In this document: positions 1 to 8,867 of the stretch, piece by piece
Numbering within the stretch: the stretch's first letter is position 1
Layout: each line of letters opens with the position of its first letter
Assembly: GCA_028284125.1 (NCBI GenBank)
Contig: JANQSI010000004.1
Location: 310,001-374,000, forward strand
DNA from: Cyclobacteriaceae bacterium
GTDB taxonomy: Bacteria > Bacteroidota > Bacteroidia > Cytophagales > Cyclobacteriaceae
Direction of reading: 5' to 3'
Length of the DNA: 64,000 nt
Position numbers and translations under genes: made by a program
Notes under the pieces: model-generated
The model's database searches: none
What the model was told of the DNA's origin: nothing
What the model saw: the letters and a program-made list of their open reading frames with translations, nothing else

Positions 1-585
1 GTTGCAAAAGAAAAAATTGTCTATCGAGATCAGGCAATGGAAAATGATATCGTTTGTGTTACCGGTGATTTGGGTGCTGCTTATGTTGGCCTCCAAGTGA
101 TGGAGCGTGAGAAACAAGAATTTCTGGCCAATCCTGATATGCAGCCTAAGTTGGAGAAATACGATTACATCGTTGGCAGACAACTTCGTCCAAAAGCCAG
201 AATGGATATCATTCATGAATTTGCGGAGCTCAAAATTGTTCCAACTTCGATGATAGATGTTTCTGATGGGTTGGCCTCTGACATATTTCACATTTGTAAA
301 CAGTCTGGTCTGGGAGTCGCCATTTATGAAGATAAATTACCAATCGACAAGCAGGCGTACGAAACTGCTGCTGAATTTAGTATCGATCCAAACGCTTGTG
401 CTTTGAATGGGGGCGAAGACTATGAATTGTTGTTTACGATTGGTCAGGACGATTTTGAAAAAATTAAGAATCACGACGATATCCACACCATTGGTTACAT
501 GCAAGCAAAGGATAAAGGCAAAACCTTTGTGACCCGTAACAACAATGTGGTTGAGCTCACAGCCCAAGGCTGGAAGCATTTCTAG
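1..585 (+). CDS. thiL: Thiamine-monophosphate kinase, C-terminal part (5' end outside window)
   Basis: ThiL phosphorylates thiamine monophosphate to thiamine diphosphate with ATP, the last step of cofactor synthesis, in the cytoplasm. The reading frame is open from base 1, so about 194 C-terminal residues are visible and roughly the first 150 of a usual ~345 are missing. Family signatures seen are VTGDLGAAYVGL near the left edge, the substrate-binding SMIDVSDGLASD segment, and NGGEDYELLF, which belongs to the PurM/ThiL-type C-terminal fold. The first ATG (base 37) is internal and not the true start. A hairpin terminator follows directly. The neighbouring gene converges and is unrelated. Confidence 0.93.
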   Translation, partial: VAKEKIVYRDQAMENDIVCVTGDLGAAYVGLQVMEREKQEFLANPDMQPKLEKYDYIVGRQLRPKARMDIIHEFAELKIVPTSMIDVSDGLASDIFHICKQSGLGVAIYEDKLPIDKQAYETAAEFSIDPNACALNGGEDYELLFTIGQDDFEKIKNHDDIHTIGYMQAKDKGKTFVTRNNNVVELTAQGWKHF

Positions 586-600
586 TTATCGCGAAAACAA

Positions 601-632
601 AAAAGAGCATCCCTTGGCGAGACGCTCTTTTT
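601..632. terminator. Bidirectional Rho-independent terminator between thiL and the ABC permease
   Basis: An 8-bp stem AAAAGAGC / GCTCTTTT (601-608 with 624-631) has a 15-nt loop, with an A-run on the left and a T-run on the right. It sits between two convergent genes, so it can end both transcripts. Confidence 0.7.
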
Positions 633-654
633 CTGATTTACATCAAACAAGATT

Positions 655-3084
655 TTATTCAGTCCTTAACGATTTCACCGGATTGGCTTTTGCCGCTTTC
701 CATGATTGAAAACTTATTGTAAACCACGCTATAACCATGGTTCCGATACCAGAGGCAACAAACGTGAGAGGTTTCAAAGTGGTGCGGTAAGCAAAATCAT
801 CCAACCAATATTCCATCGCTAAGTAAGAAACTGGAATCGCAATGGCAAAAGCAACCACCACCAGTTTGATGAAGTTTTTAGACAACAGGTTCACGATACT
901 TGAAATAGAAGCGCCTAGCGTTTTTCTAATTCCAATTTCTTTTGTTTTCTGTTCTGCAGTAAATGCAGCTAGACCAAAAAGCCCAAGACAGGCAATGGCA
1001 ATGGCAAGAACAGCAAAGATTGAAAAGATCTGACCGATTTTTTGTTCTTGGTTATAGAGATCATTGAATTCATTGTCCATAAATCTAAATTCAAAGGGTT
1101 GTCCATTTGCAAACTTGTTCCAGGTCGCCTGTATATGGTCGACCGTCTCTTTTGCATTATCCATTTGAATTTTGAAAAGTACGAACCCGGAATTTTGACC
1201 GAGATGAAAGACAAGAGGTTCGATATTGCTTCGCAATGATTGATAATGAAAGTCTTTGACTACACCTAAAATTCGATAATCTTCTACTTCTGGATTATCA
1301 TCACTTCCGCCATATGCGTGTAGGAAAGAACCCACAGGATTTTCATAGCCGTAAGCCTGCACTGCTGATTCATTAATAATAACGCCGGAAGAATCACTAG
1401 AGAAATCTCTGGAAAAATTTCTACCATCGACTAATTCAATACCCAGCGTTTCTAAGTAGCCATAATCGATTACTGCTTCATTGATGACGAGTCCAGCATC
1501 CGCTTCGGCAGGATTGCTGAAGTACAAATCAGAGTTATTGTTTCCGCCAGTAGGAGAGAAGCTCGCAGCTGTGCTGGTGATTACATTGGCATTTCTTGAA
1601 GCTTCTTCTTTAAAAGTTTGCACTTGATCTCTTAATATCCAGGCATCATCCACTTTCAAGATTTGCTCACGCTCGTATCCAAGATTTTTGTTTTGGATGT
1701 AGGAAAGTTGATCAAAAACGATTGCTGTTCCAATGATCATGATAATTGAAATAGAAAATTGAAAAACAACCAGCGTGCTTCTTACTGGTCCACTTTTGAT
1801 TCCTTGTCTCACTTTTCCTTTCAAGACTTCAGCAGGCTTGAACATCGACAGATAAAATGCAGGGTAACTCCCAGCTAAGAAACCGGTAGCAAGCATAATT
1901 CCGACCATTGAAAGTAGGTAGCCAGCTTCTAGTACGCTGGTGTAAGTGAGTTCCTTGGATGCGATCAGGTTGAACCCTGGAATCGATACAAAAACCAGGA
2001 GGTAAGCAACGAAAAATGAAATAAAACTGATCAAAATCGCTTCACTAATGAACTGATAGATCAATTGTTTTCTAAAGGCTCCCATTACTTTTCTTACTCC
2101 GACTTCTTTCGCGCGGTTGGCAGACCTGGCGGTGGACAGATTCATGAAATTGATTGCTGCCAATATGAGAATGAACAAAGCGATTGCAGAGAAAATGTAA
2201 ACATATTTGACATCTCCGTTCGCAGTTAGCTCGCCATCTTTATCGGAGTACAAATGAATATCGGTAAGTGGAAACAATGAGAAATCAAGTGCATTACCTC
2301 CTTCTATGAACTCTTCAAGTGTCACATTAAGAAATTGTTCAATAAGTGGTCCGCAATATCTTGCAGCCATATCTGGAAACTTTGCTTCTAATTCATCGGG
2401 ATTAAATCCTTCTCTAATTTTTATATAAGAATTAAAGTTTGTACTCAACCAGTTAGGGTTGTTAGTCCATTCAAAAGAACTCATCGACAAAATCATGTTA
2501 TGTCGGAAATGAGCATTCTGAGGAATATCCTCATAAACAGCACCTACTTCGTAATCGGTTCTGCCATCAAGGACGAGCACTTCTCCAACCGGATTCACAT
2601 CACCAAATAGCTTTTCAGAAGTTGTACGATCAAGTGCCAACGTATTAGGTCTGTTCAGCGCTGTTGAGGGATCGCCATAAATCAAAGGAAGGGTGAAAAA
2701 GGAGAAAAAATTGGAGTCAGCCATTAATACGTTTTCTTCCTTGAAAATCTCAACACCATCTTTTTTCTTAACAAACCAGTTTCCAGAGTTACGGATTTTG
2801 ATCGACTCTTCTACTTCGGGATAGTCATTTAAAATAGCGGGTGCAGTAGGAGCCCCCGTTTGAGCGGATACAACATTGTTGCCGTTAAGCACTGCGGCAA
2901 AATCTACACGATAAATCAGGTTGTGATCCTTATTGAAGGTATCGTACGAAAGCTCATCTTTGATGAAAAGCGAGATCAGCATGAAACATGCAAGTCCTAT
3001 GGAGAGGCCTAGCACATTAAGAAGAGAATAGAATTTGTGCTTCAGGAGATTTCTGAGCGCAACATTAAAGTAGTTCCTAAGCAT
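655..3084 (-). CDS. MacB/FtsX-type ABC transporter permease (paralogue 1)
   Basis: This is an 809-residue inner-membrane permease with the duplicated FtsX layout: TM1 about residues 18-42, a large periplasmic MacB-type domain to about 285, three TM segments to about 410, a further TM near 440-460, a second periplasmic domain, and three C-terminal TMs from about 690. The signature RAKEVGVRKVMGA follows TM2, and EIGIRKTLGAS follows the third TM from the end. No ATPase gene lies beside it, so partner and substrate are unknown; family members export or release peptides, lipoproteins or antibiotics. It is a tandem paralogue of the next permease upstream, from which a 135-bp inverted-repeat element separates it. 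Confidence 0.88.
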   Translation of the reverse strand: MLRNYFNVALRNLLKHKFYSLLNVLGLSIGLACFMLISLFIKDELSYDTFNKDHNLIYRVDFAAVLNGNNVVSAQTGAPTAPAILNDYPEVEESIKIRNSGNWFVKKKDGVEIFKEENVLMADSNFFSFFTLPLIYGDPSTALNRPNTLALDRTTSEKLFGDVNPVGEVLVLDGRTDYEVGAVYEDIPQNAHFRHNMILSMSSFEWTNNPNWLSTNFNSYIKIREGFNPDELEAKFPDMAARYCGPLIEQFLNVTLEEFIEGGNALDFSLFPLTDIHLYSDKDGELTANGDVKYVYIFSAIALFILILAAINFMNLSTARSANRAKEVGVRKVMGAFRKQLIYQFISEAILISFISFFVAYLLVFVSIPGFNLIASKELTYTSVLEAGYLLSMVGIMLATGFLAGSYPAFYLSMFKPAEVLKGKVRQGIKSGPVRSTLVVFQFSISIIMIIGTAIVFDQLSYIQNKNLGYEREQILKVDDAWILRDQVQTFKEEASRNANVITSTAASFSPTGGNNNSDLYFSNPAEADAGLVINEAVIDYGYLETLGIELVDGRNFSRDFSSDSSGVIINESAVQAYGYENPVGSFLHAYGGSDDNPEVEDYRILGVVKDFHYQSLRSNIEPLVFHLGQNSGFVLFKIQMDNAKETVDHIQATWNKFANGQPFEFRFMDNEFNDLYNQEQKIGQIFSIFAVLAIAIACLGLFGLAAFTAEQKTKEIGIRKTLGASISSIVNLLSKNFIKLVVVAFAIAIPVSYLAMEYWLDDFAYRTTLKPLTFVASGIGTMVIAWFTISFQSWKAAKANPVKSLRTE

Positions 3085-3156
3085 AATGTTGAGTTTTTGA
3101 GTTTGGTATCTACTTCAGTAGATGGTCTTTAAGCAGAAATGGTTGCTTAAAGAAAT

Positions 3157-3291
3157 AGGCTGTCTCAAAAGTCGTCATTGCTATCCCGATTCGTTGGGAA
3201 AAGCTATCTTAATGCCAGAAAAAGTGTTTTAGTTACTGAGATAGCTTCACTTTGTTCGCATTGACGTTCGTATAGACTTTTGAGACAGCCT
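3157..3291. repeat. 135-bp element with perfect 17-bp terminal inverted repeats (MITE-like)
   Basis: AGGCTGTCTCAAAAGTC at 3157-3173 is repeated exactly inverted at 3275-3291. Inside are a second inverted pair, AAGCTATCT / AGATAGCTT, and a right half (GCTTCACTTTGTTCGCATTGACG, read in reverse) resembling the GTCATTGCGAA...GAAGC type of dispersed repeat. No coding capacity and no clear target-site duplication are visible. It lies 8 bp after the stop codon of the upstream permease, so the folded RNA may also act as a terminator or attenuator. Confidence 0.75.
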
Positions 3292-3298
3292 TATCTTT

Positions 3299-5734
3299 TT
3301 ATTCGTCTTTCAAGGATTCCGCAGGGTTAGCCCTGGCAGCACTCCATGACTGGAAGCTCATGGTGACCCATGCAATCACCAGAGCCGCTAATCCAGCCAA
3401 TATGAAAACCATAACGTTAATATCTGTTCTATTTTCAAATTCTTCTAGCCAGCCACTCATTACGTAAAATGAAACGCCAGAGGCGATAATAATTGCGATA
3501 GAAACTAGCTTTAAAAATTCTTTTGAGAGTAAAGTCACAATGCTTGAAATAGAAGCGCCAAGTACTTTTCTCACTCCAATTTCTTTTTTCTTTTGCTCAG
3601 CAGTGAAGGCTGCCAACCCATAGAGTCCAAGACATGCAATGAAAATGGCTAAGAATGCAAAGACACCGAAAATCTCACCAAGCTTTTGCTCTGCTTCGTA
3701 CATTTCGTTGAAACGGTCATCCAGGAAGCTGTAAGCAAATGGCTGACCAGGAGCAAATTCGTCCCATTTGTTTTCCAGGAAATCTATTGTTTCCGGAATA
3801 TTCTGGCCACTAACCTTAAATGAAACAAATCCTCGACTTCTTCCCAATTCGAAAACCAATGGTTCGATGTTGTCTCTCAACGATTTAAAGTGGAAGTCTT
3901 TGACCACTCCAATAACTCTATGAACCACAACTTCGGGTTCTTCTTGCGATCCTTCATAATTTGAAAGGGTCATTCCTACTCCCTTTTCCCAACCAAGCTG
4001 TCTCACAGCCGCTTCGTTCAATACAATGGCTGAGCTATCACTAGGAAAATCTCTTGAAAAACTTCTTCCTTCAACCATTTCAATTTCAAGTGTCTCCATG
4101 TAATCATGGTCTACCCGGAATTCATTGAAAACGTAGCTTTCATCCTTGGTAGGATTAGAACCAGGAAACCAAAGATTATTGTTGTTATTAGTCTCCACAG
4201 GGAGGAAGCTCGACATTGTTCCAGATAGAATTGAAGAGTGTTGGATCGCTTCATTCTTGTATGAATCAGATCTCTCGCCTAGCAACCACGGATCATGGAT
4301 CATTAATATTTGCTCCTTCGAATAACCCAGGTTTTTATTTTGGATGTAAGAGAGCTGATCGAACACAATTCCTGTTCCGATGATCATAATGATCGAAACA
4401 CTGAATTGAAGCACTACAAGTACACTTCTTAAACCTCCGCCTTTCAATCCAAGGTTTAATTTTCCTTTCAATGTTTCAATTGGTCGGAATCTTGAAAGAT
4501 AGAATGCAGGATAACTTCCAGCCAGAAAACCTACCACAAAGAGGATTGCAACCATTATGGTTATAAAACTCATGGAAAATAGATTCTGAGAAGAAATTGT
4601 CTTATCCGCTAAATCGTTGAAAAGTGGAAGCGTAATGAACGAGAGACCATATGCAATCACAATTGAAATCAGCGTAATAAGGAAAGCTTCTGATAAGAAC
4701 TGATTGACCAACTGACCTTTGTAAGCGCCCATCACTTTTCGTACCCCAACTTCTTTGGCTCTTCCTGCCGATCGAGCTGTTGACAAGTTCATAAAATTGA
4801 TACACGCCAGAATTAAGATAAATAGTGCGATTGCAGTGAATATGTACACATATTGCATGCTTCCCGGAGGCTCAATATCTCCTAACTTGTTCGATTTTAG
4901 GTGGATGTCCGTCAGAGGAAAAAGAAAGAATCCAGCATTATTCCCAGCCTCATAAAACTCTTCCATAGAAGCTCCCATGTATTGCTCAATTTCAGGTCCA
5001 ATATATTTCTGAATTAGATCCGGAAACTTTGCTTCAAGCTCATCCGGATTATAGTTTTCCTGCAGTTTCAGATAGGTATTGAAATTGAAGCTCATCCAGA
5101 ATCTTGACTGGGCTTCTTCCAAACCTTCCATCGAAATCATCATATTGAATATGAAGTGAGAATTGGCGGGCATATCACCAAATACGCCCGTTACTTCAAA
5201 GGTGTCATCACGATTGTCGAGAACCACTGTTTTTCCCACTGGATCTTCGTCACCAAAGATTTTGGTTGCCAAAGATTTACTTAAAACAAGAGTATTAGGC
5301 CTTTCCAAACACGTTTGCGGATTCCCATTTATCAAATCAAAATCAAAAAATTGGAAAAAGTTTTTGTCAGCAAACGTCACTCGATCTTCATTGTAGGAGT
5401 CCTCCCCATCACTTTTCCTAATCAAGTAGTTTCCTCGTGTTCTAAGTCGAGTAGCATCCTCAACTTCAGGGAAATCGTTCACCATCGTTTCTGCAGCGGG
5501 AACACTCGCAAGAGCGGTTATAAATTCTGCTCCATTGATGGTACCCGAGAAATCCATTCGATAAATGCGATCTGCATCGGAGTGGAATTTATCGAAACTA
5601 AGCTCATCCGTGACAAAAAGTGCGATCATCAAAAAGCAGGTAAGACCTACAGATAATCCCAAAATGTTGATCAGTGAATAAAACTTGTGCTTAAACAAAT
5701 TACGGATTGCGATATTTATATAGTTCTTTATCAT
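3299..5734 (-). CDS. MacB/FtsX-type ABC transporter permease (paralogue 2)
   Basis: This 811-residue permease has the same domain order as its downstream neighbour: an N-terminal TM (about 18-42), a MacB-type periplasmic domain, three central TMs carrying RAKEVGVRKVMGAY, a fifth TM near residue 440, a second soluble domain, and three final TMs preceded by KKEIGVRKVLGAS. Long stretches match the neighbour, for example SIIMIIGT.IVFDQLSYIQ, which shows a tandem duplication. No ATP-binding subunit is encoded nearby, so it probably pairs with a LolD/MacB-like ATPase made elsewhere. The start at 5734 gives MIKNYINIAIRNL, matching the neighbour's N-terminus. Confidence 0.88.
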   Translation of the reverse strand: MIKNYINIAIRNLFKHKFYSLINILGLSVGLTCFLMIALFVTDELSFDKFHSDADRIYRMDFSGTINGAEFITALASVPAAETMVNDFPEVEDATRLRTRGNYLIRKSDGEDSYNEDRVTFADKNFFQFFDFDLINGNPQTCLERPNTLVLSKSLATKIFGDEDPVGKTVVLDNRDDTFEVTGVFGDMPANSHFIFNMMISMEGLEEAQSRFWMSFNFNTYLKLQENYNPDELEAKFPDLIQKYIGPEIEQYMGASMEEFYEAGNNAGFFLFPLTDIHLKSNKLGDIEPPGSMQYVYIFTAIALFILILACINFMNLSTARSAGRAKEVGVRKVMGAYKGQLVNQFLSEAFLITLISIVIAYGLSFITLPLFNDLADKTISSQNLFSMSFITIMVAILFVVGFLAGSYPAFYLSRFRPIETLKGKLNLGLKGGGLRSVLVVLQFSVSIIMIIGTGIVFDQLSYIQNKNLGYSKEQILMIHDPWLLGERSDSYKNEAIQHSSILSGTMSSFLPVETNNNNNLWFPGSNPTKDESYVFNEFRVDHDYMETLEIEMVEGRSFSRDFPSDSSAIVLNEAAVRQLGWEKGVGMTLSNYEGSQEEPEVVVHRVIGVVKDFHFKSLRDNIEPLVFELGRSRGFVSFKVSGQNIPETIDFLENKWDEFAPGQPFAYSFLDDRFNEMYEAEQKLGEIFGVFAFLAIFIACLGLYGLAAFTAEQKKKEIGVRKVLGASISSIVTLLSKEFLKLVSIAIIIASGVSFYVMSGWLEEFENRTDINVMVFILAGLAALVIAWVTMSFQSWSAARANPAESLKDE

Positions 5735-5786
5735 GAGTTCCGGGTTTGACTATGAATGATGGGTAATACGCTGGTGGTTTTGGTTT

Positions 5787-7037
5787 TTACTCCACAGTGA
5801 CTTTTTGAATTCGATCCCAAGGAATATAGACCATGTCGTTCCTGGTTCTTACTAGCACTCCTGTATTTCTTTCAGAAACATCTTGAGAATCTTCAAGCGA
5901 AATGGTATCTCCATTTTTTAGCTCAACATTGGCTCTGTCAGAGCTTCGAGGCTCGATTGATTTGATGTTTCTGAATGGAATTATGTATTCTGAATCATTG
6001 TCTTTTCCATTCAATACTTCGAATGCGTATTCTTCATCCAGGTCATAGATAAGCTCGCCACGATGGACATCTCCATTATCTACTTCTACTTGTCCTCTTA
6101 TTTTTCCACTTGATGCAAATTCATCATAGCTTTTTCCTGAATTTGGAGGATCCTGGAAAGTCACTTTATCAAAATCTTCCCATTCCAGATCGATTCTGCC
6201 AAGCCCTTCGACCGTAACAATGATTCCTTTGTTATCGTCATTCACGTCATTACTACCTCTCAAATCAAGTTCTCTTCCGGATTTCAATTTGATAATGCTA
6301 GAGCTGTAACCATCTCTTTCGATGGATTCAATTTTTCTAAATGGTATTGAAACGTCTCCATCACGAGTATCGCCATCAAGTACATCCGTTCCAACTCGTT
6401 CATCATGATCCCACTGAACAAAGCCAGTAAATGTGCCAAGATCACTTTCTACGGTTCCATATAAGGGTGATCCATAGGTTTCTTCTAGTCGGGAAGGAGT
6501 ATTCATGAATTCAATTTCATCGATTCTGCTCCATGAAAGAGCAACAAGTCCAAGATCTCTATCCAGCACCCGTATTTTGGCCCCTACATCATTATATCCA
6601 TCACCATCGATTTCTATCTCTTCTCCATTTCTCAACTCCACGTAGGCTCTACTTCTACTTCTAAGTCGTATTGATTTTATATTTCCGAATTCGCATGAGA
6701 ATTCATGTACAAAATCATTGTCGCGTCTGTCATCGAAATCCCATGAAACGTTCATCAGGCGAATCACACCATTTCCATATCGGGTGCTATAATACCTGTC
6801 TTCCAATGATTCTAGTTCTCTGTCCGATAAATAATCTAAGTTTCTATTTTCGTCTTTTGAGGCATTGAACATGTCTGTCCAGTAAACCTCCTCTTTACCC
6901 CAACGGATGGGGCCTTCGTATTCATCACCATCTTCTGTAGTGATTTTTCCATAGATAAAGCCGCTATCTTGAGCTAGCAGGCTTAAGCTGAAAATTGTTG
7001 CCAGAACAACAGCAATTGATTTAAAATGTCCTTTCAT
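5787..7037 (-). CDS. Secreted protein with three repeats of an uncharacterised beta-rich domain
   Basis: Family not recognised. The ATG at 7037 was chosen because it begins a good signal peptide (MKGHFKSIAVVLATIFSLSL, cleavage near LLAQ); the longer frame adds only a charged extension. The mature protein has three related blocks. Blocks 2 and 3 are both 105 residues (about 191-295 and 312-416) and share the order G-V-x-x-D-x-G, then IPFR-KI-SIE, then LK-G, then DV, then W-F/I at the end. Block 1 (about 26-178) is a longer, more divergent copy with an insertion rich in Asp and Arg. The pattern suggests periplasmic or surface beta-barrel-like modules. It is probably a single-gene transcript upstream of the permease pair in the same direction. 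Confidence 0.72.
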   Translation of the reverse strand: MKGHFKSIAVVLATIFSLSLLAQDSGFIYGKITTEDGDEYEGPIRWGKEEVYWTDMFNASKDENRNLDYLSDRELESLEDRYYSTRYGNGVIRLMNVSWDFDDRRDNDFVHEFSCEFGNIKSIRLRSRSRAYVELRNGEEIEIDGDGYNDVGAKIRVLDRDLGLVALSWSRIDEIEFMNTPSRLEETYGSPLYGTVESDLGTFTGFVQWDHDERVGTDVLDGDTRDGDVSIPFRKIESIERDGYSSSIIKLKSGRELDLRGSNDVNDDNKGIIVTVEGLGRIDLEWEDFDKVTFQDPPNSGKSYDEFASSGKIRGQVEVDNGDVHRGELIYDLDEEYAFEVLNGKDNDSEYIIPFRNIKSIEPRSSDRANVELKNGDTISLEDSQDVSERNTGVLVRTRNDMVYIPWDRIQKVTVE

Positions 7038-7179
7038 GGTTTTTGATTTTTTAGGTTTCACTTGAGTTTGATGCTTTTTAATGACAAAAGGTTGCACCAT
7101 AGGTTACTTATGTATTAGTTAGTACTTGTTAATGCATAGTACATACGCATAAAATAACTCAAAGTTCAATTTACGAAGA

Positions 7180-7503
7180 TTATTGTTTGATTTCCTTGAC
7201 TAAAAGTTCAAAGTAATCTCGTAATGGACAAGATTCTGCCATTTCTGCAGCGGATTCCATGGATTCTGCACTGAGAACGATTATGCCAACAATTAGCTCC
7301 TTTGCTTCAGCAAATGGCCCATCAGTAGATGGAATCTGTTTGCTTTTGAGATGTTTGCCTGGAGAAATATCAAGTCGCTTGCCCAAAAGATGCTTCTCTC
7401 CAAGTGCTTGTGCCCAGATGGCATAATCGGCCATGCATTTATCTTCATCAGCTGGAGAGATTTGGGTTTGATCGGTGGCGCTAATTAAAACTAAGTATTC
7501 CAT
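7180..7503 (-). CDS. YCII-related (DGPF) domain protein
   Basis: This 107-residue cytoplasmic protein has the compact ferredoxin-like fold of the YCII/DGPF family. The diagnostic STDGPFAEAKE motif is present near residue 60, followed by the GIIVLSAESMESAAEMAESC helix region. Members are small and usually dimeric; some are muconolactone-isomerase-like enzymes, and many sit beside ECF sigma factors, which is not the case here. The catalytic role is unknown. It is separated by 47 bp from the upstream beta-propeller gene on the same strand. Confidence 0.82.
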   Translation of the reverse strand: MEYLVLISATDQTQISPADEDKCMADYAIWAQALGEKHLLGKRLDISPGKHLKSKQIPSTDGPFAEAKELIVGIIVLSAESMESAAEMAESCPLRDYFELLVKEIKQ

Positions 7504-7550
7504 GTTTTGAGGACGATCTTTTGAAAGCTACTTGGACAAAATTGAATTTC

Positions 7551-8801
7551 TTATTTTTTTCTCAGTTTTCCAATGATAGTTGATTCATCACCAGGCTTAA
7601 AATTCCCTTCTCGATCATAGGCTGCCCAAGGGCTGTTTGCGATGTAATAGAATTCACCATCGATGATGGTGCCTTGCGTAGGCTCACCTAGTATTCCGGA
7701 TTGTGCGATTATTTCTTTTGATTGGATGGCAGTGCCTTCTTTATTTAATTGGTATCGGACCACTCGATTGGGTTTTGTTCCATTATGAAGTCCAATCAGA
7801 GAGTTGTCAAGAAAATAAAGTCCGTCTATGCCTTTAAGTAGAACATCCTTTGATACAGTCAGCTTTTCGACTGCTTTACTATTCATATCCAGTTTGTAAA
7901 TGCCATCAATGTAATCGGATAGGTACAGCGCGGATTCATCTTCATTAAATGTTAATCCCTGAAGGTTGAAAATGTTATCATTAAGATCTGAGAAAACTTC
8001 TAGTACTCCTTTTTCCTGACTGATCCAGTATACTTTGTTTTCAACGCCATCAGAAATAAAAAAATTACCTTGTGAATCTGTAATCATGTCACCAAAAACA
8101 TGATTGGCTGGAAGAGCAAATGTTTCCAACAAAGCACCTTTTTTCAGGTCGTATTTGAGGACACTTACTTTTCCTTTATCCGCGTCATCCAGGTCTTCGA
8201 AATTGTCCATTGCAGAAGTACATAACCAAAGGGTCTTACCATCATTTGAAATTTCAAGTCCCATCACCGACCAGGAATTCTCCGGAGATTCTGCCCAAAC
8301 TTCTGGATCTTCTCCATCTCTTACCTTCCAAATCTGTCCATCTCGAACTCCACCCAAGAAAAATGATTTCTGTTTTTTCGAATAAGCAATGCACTCGGAA
8401 TGAGATTTTAACAATGGAAATTCTTTGGCTACCTCAACCGGGATTTCCTTTGCAAGTTCTTTTTGCGATTCGATGATTTTTTTGAAAGCAGTATTTCCAC
8501 TAAGCGATTTAAAATCTTCATCAGATGAAAAATCCTGCGTAGCGTCCATTAAGATATACTTCGCTAATGTCTCAATAGATTTTTCAACTTCTCCGGTTAG
8601 AGCATAACCACCAGCTAAGTTGTATACTACCGGAGGATAATTCGGCCGCATTGTGTCTATGGTAAACATCTTCTCTTTGAAGACTTGATAGTTTTTATCT
8701 TCATAAGCTTTCAAGCCTGCCTGGTAAATGTCACGCAGAGATTGGCCAGTTGCCGTCGAAAAAAGAAGAAATGCGAATGGAATTAATTTGAGTCCTTTCA
8801 T
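7551..8801 (-). CDS. Secreted protein: TPR-like N-terminus plus SMP-30/NHL-type beta-propeller
   Basis: The ATG at 8801 starts a signal peptide (MKGLKLIPFAFLLFSTATGQ), so the 12 codons upstream in frame are not used. Residues about 22-110 look like a helical TPR-type pair (YQAGLKAYEDKNYQVFKEK and NLAGGYALTGEVEKSIETL). From about 130 to the C-terminus there are repeated beta-propeller blades with motifs such as LEISNDGKTLWLC, MITDSQGNFFISDGV and GLTFNEDESALYLSDYIDG, as in gluconolactonase/SMP-30 and NHL proteins. It is likely periplasmic. A lactonase activity is possible but not shown, because metal ligands cannot be assigned with confidence. Confidence 0.72.
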   Translation of the reverse strand: MKGLKLIPFAFLLFSTATGQSLRDIYQAGLKAYEDKNYQVFKEKMFTIDTMRPNYPPVVYNLAGGYALTGEVEKSIETLAKYILMDATQDFSSDEDFKSLSGNTAFKKIIESQKELAKEIPVEVAKEFPLLKSHSECIAYSKKQKSFFLGGVRDGQIWKVRDGEDPEVWAESPENSWSVMGLEISNDGKTLWLCTSAMDNFEDLDDADKGKVSVLKYDLKKGALLETFALPANHVFGDMITDSQGNFFISDGVENKVYWISQEKGVLEVFSDLNDNIFNLQGLTFNEDESALYLSDYIDGIYKLDMNSKAVEKLTVSKDVLLKGIDGLYFLDNSLIGLHNGTKPNRVVRYQLNKEGTAIQSKEIIAQSGILGEPTQGTIIDGEFYYIANSPWAAYDREGNFKPGDESTIIGKLRKK

Positions 8802-8867
8802 TGTGTTAGTTTGACTGATCCTAGCAATAAACACCAATAATGCTTGGGACCACTAGTTAATCCCAAA

